Assembly (NCBI RefSeq): GCF_001054325.1 | Contig: NZ_JVVM01000022.1 | Span: 282,262-346,261, forward strand | DNA: 64,000 nt | From: Corynebacterium vitaeruminis | GTDB taxonomy: Bacteria; Actinomycetota; Actinomycetes; Mycobacteriales; Mycobacteriaceae | Direction of reading: 5' to 3' | Shown here: one piece after another, positions 25,576 through 34,186 of the stretch | Numbering within the stretch: position 1 is the stretch's first letter | Layout of the letters: each line of letters starts with the position of its first letter | Notes under the pieces: generated by a model | What the model was told of the DNA's origin: nothing | The model's database searches: none | What the model saw: only the letters and a program-made list of their open reading frames with translations | Translations under genes and position numbers: made by a program

Positions 25576-26133
25576 CGCACTTGATGCCCCCGTGGACGTC
25601 ATTATCGATTCGTTATAGTAACGGCGTTTACGTGGGGCATTTTGAGTTCTAGATTGTGGCCGGTACTTATGGCTACCCCCAGTAGTTCAATACTTTAGAA
25701 GTAATTCTATTCCCGGCGTGCGCTGCGGAAATACCCACATTAGTATCACTTTCAACAGAAAATTATCCGTCGTTTCCCGCGGGGAGGGCGGCAAATCATG
25801 CTCCTAGAAATGGGGGCGTAATTGGTCGTAGTTTAGGGATGCGCACGGACCTAGTGGTGGCTTGTATAGCTAGCTTTGGGTCACTGAGATGTCAGACCAA
25901 GACATCTTCAGCGTTAGTTTTTCTGTCTGCCGGGTCATCCCATTTCGGCAGCCTCGCAGTCTTAAAAGAGCTGGGGGTGTTGGAATCTTCTTTTGAGGAT
26001 CCAGCAAAAATACGGGCAGTCCTTCGGTGGCGAGAGGGAAGACGGACGCGTCTTCACCATAATCGCCGCTCGAAGGGCTGCTCGGCGTTTTTATCATTGG
26101 CGTGTCTAATACTGCGCCGAAATTTACTTGTGG
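25576..26133. other. 558-base gap between convergent genes with a candidate terminator
   Basis: No convincing gene is present. Short open frames at 25839-26213 (+) and 25870-26097 (-) have no recognisable product, ribosome site or codon pattern. CGCCG (26064-26068) pairs with CGGCG (26083-26087) before TTTTT, a + strand terminator 500 bases after rlmB. A TATAGC box lies near 25865. An unannotated small RNA is possible; I recognise no RNA family. Confidence 0.35.
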
Positions 26134-26997
26134 CTACTTACTCCACTTGGCCGCCTGGACGTCGTCACGCGTTGCCTTGCGCGACTGCACCGATCCGATG
26201 GCGTAGCAGATGAGGTAGATGACGAACGCGATTGTTGTCACTAGAACGCTGACCGGGATGCCCGGCGCGAGTGAGAGAACGATGCCGCCAACGGCCGCGA
26301 TCTCGGCGAAGATGGTCGACAGGATGATGGCCTTCACAGGCGAGGCGGTGACGAATGCGGCCGCGGCGCCAGGGGTGATAATCAGGGCGATGACAAGCAG
26401 GGAGCCGACAATCTGCACGCCTTGGGCGGCGACGAGGCCGGTGAGAATTGCGAAGTAGATTGACAGCGTCTTGACATTGATGCCACAGGCGGCGGCCATG
26501 ATGGGGTCGGCGGAGGCGAACAGTAGTGGTCGCCACTTCCAAGCGACCCCGCCGACGACGATGACGGCGACAATGGCCATGGTCCACAAAGAGGTGTCTG
26601 TCAGACCGATAATTTGTCCGGTGAGCAGTGAAAATGCCGTGCTTGTCCGGCCGGGGTAGAGGTGGATAAACAACACCGATAAGCCCATGCCGAAGCTCAA
26701 GACCACGCCCACGACCGCATCTTGGCGCCCTCGAAGCGACAGTGCCGCCAGGACTATTGCGATGAGCACCGATCCGATAATGGCACCGCTGCTGACACTG
26801 ACGCCAAGCAGTAGAGCTGCGGATGCACCCATGAGTGCCAGTTCACTAGTGCCGTGGACGGTGAAGCTCATCTGTCGCATGACAATCAGCGGCGAGATGA
26901 TCCCGGAAATCAGCCCAAGCAGAGCCGCCGCAATGAGGGCATTGTGGACGAACCCGACTTGAAGTAGGGCAGCGGTGTCGGAGAAATACTGAGCCAT
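26134..26997 (-). CDS. Metal ABC transporter permease (ZnuB/MntB type)
   Basis: This 287-residue integral membrane protein of the ABC-3 permease family has about eight hydrophobic segments. It includes LIGLISGIISPLIVMRQMSF-like and PGAAAAFVTASPVKA motifs. It forms the channel for divalent metal import with the ATPase and binding protein encoded just upstream. Its ATG shares one base with the ATPase stop. The substrate, probably zinc, is inferred from the His-rich loop of the binding protein. Confidence 0.9.
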   Translation of the reverse strand: MAQYFSDTAALLQVGFVHNALIAAALLGLISGIISPLIVMRQMSFTVHGTSELALMGASAALLLGVSVSSGAIIGSVLIAIVLAALSLRGRQDAVVGVVLSFGMGLSVLFIHLYPGRTSTAFSLLTGQIIGLTDTSLWTMAIVAVIVVGGVAWKWRPLLFASADPIMAAACGINVKTLSIYFAILTGLVAAQGVQIVGSLLVIALIITPGAAAAFVTASPVKAIILSTIFAEIAAVGGIVLSLAPGIPVSVLVTTIAFVIYLICYAIGSVQSRKATRDDVQAAKWSK

Positions 26998-27677
26998 TAG
27001 GCGATAACCAACTTTCCCTCGACGCGGGCAACCACAATTTTGGTCTGATAAAGCTCGGAGAGCGTTTCTGAGGTGATTATTTCCTCGACCGACCCGACTG
27101 CGTGTCCGTGTGGGGTCAGGTAGAGCACGCGGTCACAGACTCCCAGAATGGGATTGATGTCGTGGGTGACAAAGGCGACTGCCGTGTCATTTTCCCGGCG
27201 GTGGCGGTCTAAGCGCTCGACCGTGGTCCGCTGTGCCGCAGGGTCGAGGGAGAGCAAGGGCTCGTCGCAAAGCAAAAAATCTGGTGCCGACACGAGCGCC
27301 TGCGCCTGACGGACAAGCTGCTGCTGCCCACCAGAGAGCGTGCCGACGCGACGGTCTGCAATGCCCGTTGCGCCGACGAATTCGAGCATTTCGTCGGTGT
27401 CGGAGCGGTTTTTGCCGGCGGCTAGCTCGACGAGATCTCGCACTCGGATAGGCAGCGAGGGCTCAAACATCCGCTGCTGTGGAATGTAGCCCAGGTTCCC
27501 TTCGACTTTTACTGAACCGTGCGTCAGGCGGCGCATGCCCAGGGCGGTGGTCAGCAGCGTGGATTTGCCGACGCCGTTGGGACCCAGAATGGCCAAGAAT
27601 TCACCGGGTTCGACATCCAAATTGAGACCGGACCACAGTGGTTCGACGGCTGCGTCAGTAAAAGTCAGTGAGGGCAA
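26997..27677 (-). CDS. Metal ABC transporter ATP-binding protein
   Basis: This 226-residue ATPase has Walker A GPNGVGKST, the signature LSGGQQQLVRQAQAL, Walker B FLLCDEPLLSLD and switch His in FVTHD. It energises the adjacent permease. The Walker B region reads DEPLLSLD rather than DEPTNGLD, as in several metal importers. The start is TTG 27677 with GGAG about 10 bases upstream, 2 bases after the binding-protein stop. Confidence 0.9.
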   Translation of the reverse strand: MPSLTFTDAAVEPLWSGLNLDVEPGEFLAILGPNGVGKSTLLTTALGMRRLTHGSVKVEGNLGYIPQQRMFEPSLPIRVRDLVELAAGKNRSDTDEMLEFVGATGIADRRVGTLSGGQQQLVRQAQALVSAPDFLLCDEPLLSLDPAAQRTTVERLDRHRRENDTAVAFVTHDINPILGVCDRVLYLTPHGHAVGSVEEIITSETLSELYQTKIVVARVEGKLVIA

Positions 27678-27679
27678 AG

Positions 27680-28621
27680 TTATGCGGACTCCATTTCGGA
27701 CAGGGTTTGCTTGTAGAGGTCAAAGAAGGACTGGTCGGCGCTCGGCGACTCAAAAACATTGATGATTTTAATGCCCTTTGCCTTGGCTGCCTCGACAAGT
27801 CGCTGCGAGACCTGGTCGTGGGTCTGCGGTGCGTCGATGAGGTAGTCCAGCTCGCCGGACTCAATCAGCTTGAGCATTTCATTGACATCGCTTGCCGACG
27901 GCTCGGACTCATTCAGTGTGGACTGGCGGTAGCCCTTCGGGGTGATGTCCTTAACCTTCGTGTCCTTCAGGATGTCATCGGCCAGCGGGTGAACCTGAGC
28001 GACCTTAGCGGCCTGGATTTTGCTCTTGGCCTCTTCGATGTTCTTGAGCTGCTCGTCGACGGTCTTAGTGTCGGCCTTGGCACCCATCTTGTTCAAAGCT
28101 TCGGCGAGCTGCTCTGCAGTTTCTTCAACCGCATCGGTGTCGTACCAGACGTGCTCGTTGGCCTCGCCATCGTGGTGGTGCTCGTGGTCACCATGCTCGT
28201 CCTGGCCTTCGTGGTCATGGCCGTGATCGTGGTCGTGACCCTCTTCCTGCGGCAGCGCAGAGATGATGACTTTGTCCTCGGCGTCACGCAGGGAGGCGGT
28301 CAACCATGCGTCGTAATGCCCGCCGCCTGCGACGAGAATGTCGGCCTGCTCTACCTTCGCCATGTCCGCTGCGGCTGGCTCGTAGGAGTGCGGATCGATG
28401 TCGTTGGACGCGATGATTGGGTCGATAGAGACCTTCTCGTCGTCGGTGACAGCGTCGGCGATGTCTGCCCAGACCTTGGTGGAGGTGACCACCTTAATGG
28501 TGCCTTCGGACTCGCCCGCGGGCGTCGCGCTGTCGTCATTGCTGGAGCATGCGCCGAGGCCTGCGATGAGGCCGGCGCTGGCGACTAGTGCCGCGATGCG
28601 CGTGGAAAAGCGTGCCTTCAT
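27680..28621 (-). CDS. Zinc-type ABC transporter substrate-binding lipoprotein with His-rich loop
   Basis: This 313-residue cluster A-I (ZnuA/TroA) binding protein has a signal peptide with lipobox LGAC. Metal-ligand regions are DPHSYEP, the AQVHPLADD helix, and an acid near the end. A His/Asp-rich loop at about residues 130-160 (HDHDHGHDHEG) is typical of zinc binders. ATG 28621 is preferred over TTG 28633 because it gives a normal signal peptide and has AGGA about 10 bases upstream. It is first gene of the importer operon. No confident Zur operator is visible upstream. Confidence 0.9.
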   Translation of the reverse strand: MKARFSTRIAALVASAGLIAGLGACSSNDDSATPAGESEGTIKVVTSTKVWADIADAVTDDEKVSIDPIIASNDIDPHSYEPAAADMAKVEQADILVAGGGHYDAWLTASLRDAEDKVIISALPQEEGHDHDHGHDHEGQDEHGDHEHHHDGEANEHVWYDTDAVEETAEQLAEALNKMGAKADTKTVDEQLKNIEEAKSKIQAAKVAQVHPLADDILKDTKVKDITPKGYRQSTLNESEPSASDVNEMLKLIESGELDYLIDAPQTHDQVSQRLVEAAKAKGIKIINVFESPSADQSFFDLYKQTLSEMESA

Positions 28622-28938
28622 ATATGTATCCAATCCTGTTGCGAGCTAAATTGCGGTGCCTATTCAGTTTCTGAGCATCAACCGCTATTGAAAATAGTTG
28701 TCTTTTAGTTCAAGGAACATAGTAGGGAATGCGGCGCCCCAGCAACAAGGCGGACGGCTGCTGGAGTGGCGGAAATGACAGTCGCACACATTCGTTGGGT
28801 AAAATTGCCTGCGATTAGATGCGTGTGGTGCTCGTTGTAGTTCTTTTCCATAAGACTGGAGTTTTCTACCTGAGATATCCGAGCGAAGATATTCGAGCGG
28901 GCAACCATTGTTGAGCTTTTAAGAAGGGGCGGTATTCC
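28622..28938. other. Divergent intergenic region between the zinc importer and the LacI regulator
   Basis: About 315 bases, AT-rich around 28685-28720 with a loose TTGAA...TTCAA dyad (28688-28713) that could belong to the importer promoter. No coding or RNA feature is recognised. Confidence 0.35.
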
Positions 28939-30147
28939 GTGCAGAGTCGGCGTCGTCGTGGCACCTTGGCTTCCATTGCGGCAGAGCTTGGAGTCTCACG
29001 CACGACTGTATCCAACGCTTACAACCGTCCTGACCAGCTCTCGGAGAAGTTGCGGGAGCACATCCTGGAAACTGCGGAGCGGCTGGGCTATCCGGGGCCG
29101 GACCCAATGGCCCGCGGTCTGCGCATGCGCCGTGTCGGCGCCATCGGGGTCCTGTTTACCGAACACCTCCCGTTCGCATTCGATGACCCCGCGTCCGTGG
29201 ATTTTCTTGCTGGCCTTGCGGAGGAGCTCGGCGAAATGGGCGACTCCATGCTGGTCATTCCAGCCTCTTCCGAGGAAGGCGGGGAGGTGGATCTCAGTCT
29301 GATTCGGCAGGCGGTTGTCGACGGCTTCGTGGTCTACTCCGTCGCTGACAACGATCCGTTCCTCGCCGCAGTTCGCGCTCGCGGCTTGCCGACGGTCGTG
29401 TGCGACCAGCCTGCGGATGTGGCAGCTCTGCCGTTTGTGGGCATCGACGACCGTGAGGCCATTAAGCCGGCAGTGCGACATCTGACTGAGCTGGGGCATC
29501 GCAAGGTCGGAATTCTGTCGGTGCGTTTGTCGCGTACCCCGAATTCGGGATATGTCACAGAGAAACGGCTAACAGGAGCGCATCACCAGGTGCAGAAGAA
29601 CCGTGTTGAAGGTGCGCTGGAAGCGCTTGCCGAGGTCGGTATTCAACAGTCGGATGTGCCCATCATCGAGCGTCATCTCAATGACCGCGAGAACAACCGC
29701 GATGCTGCTCGCCAGCTGTTAACCGAGAACCCTGATCTGACAGCAGTAGTCTGTACTACCGATACTCAGGCAATTGCGGTGTTGGAATATGCCAAGGAGA
29801 ACGGAATTCGTGTTCCGGAGGACTTGTCCATTACCGGCTTTGACGGAATTGAGCGTGCGCTCTTCCATAAACTGACCACTATCATTCAGCCAAATAGGCA
29901 GAAGGGTATTGCAGTCGGCCGCGCGCTGGCTGAGGAACTTGAGGCAGCGCACGAGGAAAGCGGTCTCGCGCCTGCGTCTGCTGCGCCCAGCACTGGCGAC
30001 GAAGGTGACAGCGTTGCCCCCGGTGAAAAGGGCACCGATGAAATGGGCGCCAACTCTTCCGATCAGCAGGCGCCTCGAGTTCTGCTGGCGACTGAGCTCG
30101 TTGTTGGATCCACAACCGCGGCGCCGTCGGTACCGTCGGCCGGGTAG
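28939..30147 (+). CDS. LacI/GalR-family transcriptional regulator
   Basis: This 402-residue protein has an N-terminal HTH, GTLASIAAELGVSRTTVSNAYNRPDQLSE (about residues 8-36), with the hinge region after it. The periplasmic-binding-protein-like effector domain contains VGAIGVLF, DGFVVYS, VGIDDREA, and TDTQAIAVLEYAKENG. A stretch of about 40 Gly/Glu/Ala-rich residues is inserted near the end (about 335-380), so the C-terminus is longer than usual. GTG 28939 has AAGGGG about 10 bases upstream. Effector and targets cannot be read from sequence. Confidence 0.9.
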   Translation: MQSRRRRGTLASIAAELGVSRTTVSNAYNRPDQLSEKLREHILETAERLGYPGPDPMARGLRMRRVGAIGVLFTEHLPFAFDDPASVDFLAGLAEELGEMGDSMLVIPASSEEGGEVDLSLIRQAVVDGFVVYSVADNDPFLAAVRARGLPTVVCDQPADVAALPFVGIDDREAIKPAVRHLTELGHRKVGILSVRLSRTPNSGYVTEKRLTGAHHQVQKNRVEGALEALAEVGIQQSDVPIIERHLNDRENNRDAARQLLTENPDLTAVVCTTDTQAIAVLEYAKENGIRVPEDLSITGFDGIERALFHKLTTIIQPNRQKGIAVGRALAEELEAAHEESGLAPASAAPSTGDEGDSVAPGEKGTDEMGANSSDQQAPRVLLATELVVGSTTAAPSVPSAG

Positions 30148-30249
30148 CAGACTGGCTAGGTAGAAACACCGTGGTGCTTTCGGAGGTTCTTGGGGTGTTA
30201 AACCCCACCTCGTCTTTACTGTGTTCGGATTCAGATTAAGGTCTATTAC

Positions 30250-30873
30250 ATGACAGATTCAACAAATTCGAGCACCGAACGATCAGCTGCGGCTCTCAAT
30301 AGCCCGGATGCCACCGGCGACGACCATGTCGAACTTGGCGGTCCCGTCGAATTAGATGAAATGTCCATCCGCGGCGCGATGAGCGAGTTCACCACTGGCG
30401 TGACCATTATCGCCACCGAGGACGAAGGCGAAAGGTACGGCTTTGCCTGTCAGTCCTTCTCTTCGTTGAGCCTCACTCCGCCGATGGTTCTGTTTACTGT
30501 CATGAAGACCTCGCGGTCTTGGCCGCATGTACAAAAGGCTGGCAGGTTTTCAGTCAACGTGTTGGCCGAGGATCAGGAGGATATCTCAGCAGCCTTCGGC
30601 CGCCGTAATGGCGAAAAGTTCCAGATGGGGAAATGGACCCGGTCTGAGCTGGGCAATCCGCTGCTGTACGGCTGCTCTGTGTGGATTGATTGCACCGTTG
30701 TCGATGTCTACGAGGGCGGCGATCACTGGATCGTAACTGCGGATATTGTGTCTATCGGCAAGCGTGAAGAAATCAATCCGCTCATTTATCACCGCGGTTC
30801 TTATGCGCGAGTTTCTCACCCCGGCACTGATGCGCCTGTCGGGCAGAAGTGGCGTCAGCGCCCCTCGGTGTAA
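30250..30873 (+). CDS. Flavin reductase-like FMN-binding protein
   Basis: This 207-residue protein has a flavin-reductase domain after about 35 disordered residues. It starts AMSEFTTGVTIIAT, then YGFACQSFSSLSLTPPMVLF, RFSVNVLAEDQ and PLIYHRGSYARV. Such proteins supply reduced flavin to monooxygenases or bind FMN. No partner monooxygenase is adjacent, so the role is open. The 3' end overlaps the convergent lipoprotein gene by 19 bases. Confidence 0.85.
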   Translation: MTDSTNSSTERSAAALNSPDATGDDHVELGGPVELDEMSIRGAMSEFTTGVTIIATEDEGERYGFACQSFSSLSLTPPMVLFTVMKTSRSWPHVQKAGRFSVNVLAEDQEDISAAFGRRNGEKFQMGKWTRSELGNPLLYGCSVWIDCTVVDVYEGGDHWIVTADIVSIGKREEINPLIYHRGSYARVSHPGTDAPVGQKWRQRPSV

Positions 30874-31331
30874 CCCGAGGTTGTCGCAGTCCAGCCGCGG
30901 CGGTCTTCGCCAGGCTTGGCGTCTTTAATCTCTCGCATACGCAGACCATTGCTGTCCTGCGTGTAGACGAATTCGCCCGCAACAATCTTATGGAAGCGCT
31001 CCGAATAGGTCTGCGCCTGGGCTGAGCAGTCCAAACTGCGAGTCTGCTCCGGAGTACCGAATTCGACCGCTTCGCCCTTCCACTGCAGCGAGCCTGAGCC
31101 GTTGCCACAGGAATCAGCGAAGGTATATGTCGTCTGCCCCAGCGTAATAGTCGGCGCCTGAGCTCCGTCCGGCACACCGTGGGGCAGGTTTGGGTCATCA
31201 AAAATCGCGGTTATCTGCCATTGCTTGCCGACGATCTCCGCTGCTGGCTTTGCCTGACACGCGGTAGCCGTCATGGACACTGCAGCAACAACAGTTACTG
31301 CGGCAACCGCCTTTTTCCCGCTCCGACCCAT
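30855..31331 (-). CDS. META/HslJ-like domain lipoprotein
   Basis: This is a 158-residue lipoprotein with signal peptide and lipobox TATAC near residue 25. The mature part follows a META-like pattern: GKQWQITAIFDD, TITLG..TYTFADSCGNGSG, and a C-terminal LRMREIKD strand, with two cysteines. HslJ-type proteins are linked to envelope stress and the exact role is unknown. It lies 14 bases behind the H1-like gene in the same direction. Confidence 0.65.
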   Translation of the reverse strand: MGRSGKKAVAAVTVVAAVSMTATACQAKPAAEIVGKQWQITAIFDDPNLPHGVPDGAQAPTITLGQTTYTFADSCGNGSGSLQWKGEAVEFGTPEQTRSLDCSAQAQTYSERFHKIVAGEFVYTQDSNGLRMREIKDAKPGEDRRGWTATTSGYTEGR

Positions 31332-31345
31332 GCTGCGTGACCCCG

Positions 31346-31723
31346 TTAGTTAGCTGCCTTCTTGGTGGTCTTCTTAGCAGCCTTCTTCGTCGTCTTCTTG
31401 GCGGCCTTCTTAGCAGCCTTCTTCGCCGTCTTACGAGTGGTCTTCTTTGCTGCCTTCTTGGTCGACTTCTTCGCAGTCTTCTTAGTGGACTTGCGTGTGC
31501 GCTTTGCGGTCTTCGGAGCGTTTTCCTTCTCGTACTCCTCGTGAACCTTCTTGAAGCTCAGGCCTTCCTTCTCCACTCCGAGCATGCACATCAGAGTGAC
31601 GGCATCGTAGAAGTCCTCGGCGAAGGTAGCCACAATTCGCCGTGCGCCAGCAGCGGTCTTTTCTTCGACCTTGTGAAGAGCCTCGTTCTGAGCAGTGCGA
31701 GTGTCTGTGACCTTCGGTGGCAC
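31346..31723 (-). CDS. Lys/Ala/Thr-rich histone H1-like protein
   Basis: From GTG 31723 (a perfect AGGAGG lies 4 bases upstream) the protein has 125 residues. The first 70 form a small mostly helical domain (EDFYDAVTLMCMLGVEKEGLSF). The last 55 are nearly pure KK-A/T repeats (TKKAAKKTTRKTAKKAAKK), like eukaryotic H1 tails and bacterial nucleoid proteins. It probably binds DNA or RNA non-specifically. The upstream 14 codons of the open frame are discarded because of the ribosome site. I do not recognise the N-terminal domain. Confidence 0.75.
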   Translation of the reverse strand: MPPKVTDTRTAQNEALHKVEEKTAAGARRIVATFAEDFYDAVTLMCMLGVEKEGLSFKKVHEEYEKENAPKTAKRTRKSTKKTAKKSTKKAAKKTTRKTAKKAAKKAAKKTTKKAAKKTTKKAAN

Positions 31724-31977
31724 GAATCCTCCTGGCAAGCATGGCCTTAATTGCGCCCGATACACCTACTTTTGCCAGCCATCTCGCCACATGCTCCCGC
31801 CACTGAGCTCAACCGAGTTCAGTGGAGAAGGGATGGGATTGTGATGACGCAGTTTCAGCTTGAAGCGCTACGTACAATTCAAAATATTTATTCTACCACG
31901 TTGTTGATAGGTCGCGCGGTGCGGACAATGCTTCTGTGGAAGTGGTTAGTCCACGCAGCGGATGCCCCGCGGAATGA

Positions 31978-33630
31978 CTAGTCCAGGCGCGGGTTCATGC
32001 CGCCCTTGAAACGGTAATTGCGTGGACGGCGAGGCTTGTTTCGCGGATTCACAGGTCGGATTCGGCGCATACCGGCCCGGATTGGGCGGGTTAGGCCGCT
32101 GTCTTCGCGCAGTGCGCGAGGGCGACGGAGCCTGCGCGCCATCCATTCACCGAGCACGATGCCCGCAGCCAGCGCCGTCGCAATGCCAAGCGCTGAGGCC
32201 AGTGCCGTAAAACCTTTAGTTGGATGGTCGTGCAGCAGTGCGTGCATACCGCGGTAGATTGTCATACCCGGAAGCAGTGGGGTTACGCCTGCCACTGCCG
32301 TAATTAGCGGCGGGATGGACCAACGTCGTGCCAGCAGGCCACCGATGAGACCAATTAGAGTCGCCGCCGCGCCTGCGCTGGTCACCGGATGAACTCCCAG
32401 CGGAGTCAACACGTAGTAGTAGGTCATTGACCCCAGCAGAGCGACCGTTCCGGACACTGCCAACGCGGTGAATCCAGCATTCGAGGCCAACGCAAATGCG
32501 ATTGAGGCGGTAGTTCCCGCTATCACCCGCACTGTCGCCTGGGCCAGGTTGAGGTCGGAGCCCGCGATGACGTCGGGAAGCGGAATGCCGAGCATTCCAG
32601 AAAACTCGATGCCCATCGCGATGCCAGCGACGATGCCGCCGGTCAACAGCATGGTGTCGAAGAAGCGCGCTGAGCCAGTCACTGGCGCGCCGGTGATGCC
32701 GTCTTGCAGTGCTTGCACGAGGGTTAGGCCGGCGAGCATCACGATGATTCCCGAGGCAATTAGCCTGGATGGCTGCATTTCAAAGGGAAGGTATGCCTGT
32801 GCCGCATTGAGTACAGCAGCGGAGAGTGTGGCGATGAGACCGCCGACTGTGTTTTGGAAGAATGTGGGCAACTCGCGGGCGGCAAGCTCGCCAATCACAA
32901 TGACAATGGCCAGTGTGACGGCAGCCGCGATGAGGGCGACCTCGAAACCAGAGCCGAGTAGCACTGTCACAGATGAGGCCAGCAACGCCCAGCCAGCGTA
33001 GATGACGCGGAGACGGTACTTGGCGGGCTCGCGCTCCACCTTGTCGATGGCCTCAATGGCCTTCTCCAAACTCAGGTGGCCTGCGCGGATTCGGCGGATG
33101 ACACGATCGGTGTGGCGTAAGCGCTCGAAGTCGGGCACTGGTGAGGTGACAACGCGCATGGCCGTGATAGGGGTACGGCGTGCGCCGATGAGATGGTAGA
33201 CCGTCACGGAGGTCAACGTGATGTCAACCTGGATCTGGGTGAGGCCATAGGCCGAGGTCACGGCCTTAATCTGCAGCTCGGTGTCGCGGTTACCCGAGCC
33301 GCATGCCAGCAGTAGCCCACCGATGCGAGCGGCAAGGTCGAGCACAGCAGTGACCTGACTGGGGTCGGAATAGTCAATCGGCGCCAACGGCAGTGGGGTG
33401 GCGGTCGAATGTACTAAGTCGACAGTTGCTGTTGGGCCGGAAATAAAATCAATCACGCGCTGTTTGAACGTGGGCTGATCTTCGATTGCCGGAAACTGGG
33501 TTTGCGGGGTGTCGTCGTAGGCGACAGTGGGGTCAGCGCCGTAAGTGACAGTGGCTTCGGCATCGTAGGCATCATCCTTCGCAGCGGAGTTTTCTTCGGC
33601 GTTGGATTTGTTGCCACCATCGAATGGCAT
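31978..33630 (-). CDS. thrE: ThrE-family threonine/serine exporter
   Basis: This 550-residue protein has a long acidic N-terminus (about 60 residues). A cytoplasmic domain (about 80-215, VLDLAARIGGLLLACGSGNRDTE, conserved hydrolase-like motif of ThrE) is followed by about ten transmembrane helices. The C-terminal tail is Arg-rich. C. glutamicum ThrE exports Thr and Ser using the proton motive force. ATG 33630 (AGGAAG 9 bases upstream) is preferred over an upstream extension. Monocistronic. Confidence 0.9.
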   Translation of the reverse strand: MPFDGGNKSNAEENSAAKDDAYDAEATVTYGADPTVAYDDTPQTQFPAIEDQPTFKQRVIDFISGPTATVDLVHSTATPLPLAPIDYSDPSQVTAVLDLAARIGGLLLACGSGNRDTELQIKAVTSAYGLTQIQVDITLTSVTVYHLIGARRTPITAMRVVTSPVPDFERLRHTDRVIRRIRAGHLSLEKAIEAIDKVEREPAKYRLRVIYAGWALLASSVTVLLGSGFEVALIAAAVTLAIVIVIGELAARELPTFFQNTVGGLIATLSAAVLNAAQAYLPFEMQPSRLIASGIIVMLAGLTLVQALQDGITGAPVTGSARFFDTMLLTGGIVAGIAMGIEFSGMLGIPLPDVIAGSDLNLAQATVRVIAGTTASIAFALASNAGFTALAVSGTVALLGSMTYYYVLTPLGVHPVTSAGAAATLIGLIGGLLARRWSIPPLITAVAGVTPLLPGMTIYRGMHALLHDHPTKGFTALASALGIATALAAGIVLGEWMARRLRRPRALREDSGLTRPIRAGMRRIRPVNPRNKPRRPRNYRFKGGMNPRLD

Positions 33631-33867
33631 GTCGACACTTCCTTTCCCCGATACTGCCTGGGGTGCGTTGCAGCGATATTGCAAAGACGAGTTCTAGAGA
33701 CGTTGCAGCAACATAGCCCCAGTGATTTAGCGATAGTCACACTACCCCGTCGGTGGCGGAGAATCTCAATTCGTTTTCGGTGCGGTGAATTTACCTATCT
33801 GAGCGGCGCTTTTAGTGTGCAGAAAAGTGTTCAAGAAGTGCGGTTGCAGTATTCCTGTGGTGTCGTT

Positions 33868-33896
33868 TTTAACTTCTGCTTGCCAACCTGTACAAT
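33868..33896 (+). promoter_or_regulatory. Putative promoter of tRNA-Thr
   Basis: TTTAAC (33868-33873), a 17-base spacer and TACAAT (33891-33896) lie about 95 bases before the tRNA. The -10 box fits the corynebacterial TANAAT consensus and the -35 is weak. The rest of 33631-33990 shows no gene. Confidence 0.4.
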
Positions 33897-33990
33897 CGCC
33901 TGTCAGCGGCACAGCTGAGTTCGATTCTCAGGTTGACTCTGATTCTTTCGAGCCAGCGACGGCTAACGCCAAAAGGGTCGCTTCAAAGTT

Positions 33991-34066
33991 GCCGGGATGG
34001 CGCAATTGGTAGCGCAACTGATTTGTAATCAGTAGGTTACGGGTTCGAGTCCCGTTTCCGGCTCCA
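33991..34066 (+). tRNA. tRNA-Thr (anticodon TGT)
   Basis: This is a 76-base cloverleaf with acceptor stem GCCGGGA / TTCCGGC and encoded 3' CCA. The anticodon loop TTTGTAA has anticodon TGT (34024-34026), reading ACA. The T loop contains GGTTCGAGTCC. A terminator follows at once, so it is a single-gene unit. Confidence 0.95.
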
Positions 34067-34067
34067 A

Positions 34068-34109
34068 AACCCCAGGTCAGGAAGTTTTCTGGCCTGGGGT
34101 TCTTTGGTT
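34068..34109 (+). terminator. Terminator after tRNA-Thr
   Basis: AACCCCAGGTCAG (34068-34080) pairs with CTGGCCTGGGGTT (34089-34101) around GAAGTTTT, followed by CTTTGGTTT. Confidence 0.8.
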
Positions 34110-34186
34110 TAAAGGGGAAAATGTGGGGGGGAACTTGCGTGAGGGATGAAATCGTCTAACAGAACGTCCGCATCCCCTTCTGCCCC

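Noticed and set aside
25839..26213. 124-residue open frame after rlmB (+ strand)
   Set aside because: No ribosome site, no recognisable fold, and it runs into the antisense of the metal permease gene.
28688..28713. TTGAA...TTCAA dyad as a Zur box for the zinc importer
   Set aside because: Arms are only 5 bases and do not reproduce a known Zur consensus; kept only as a remark.
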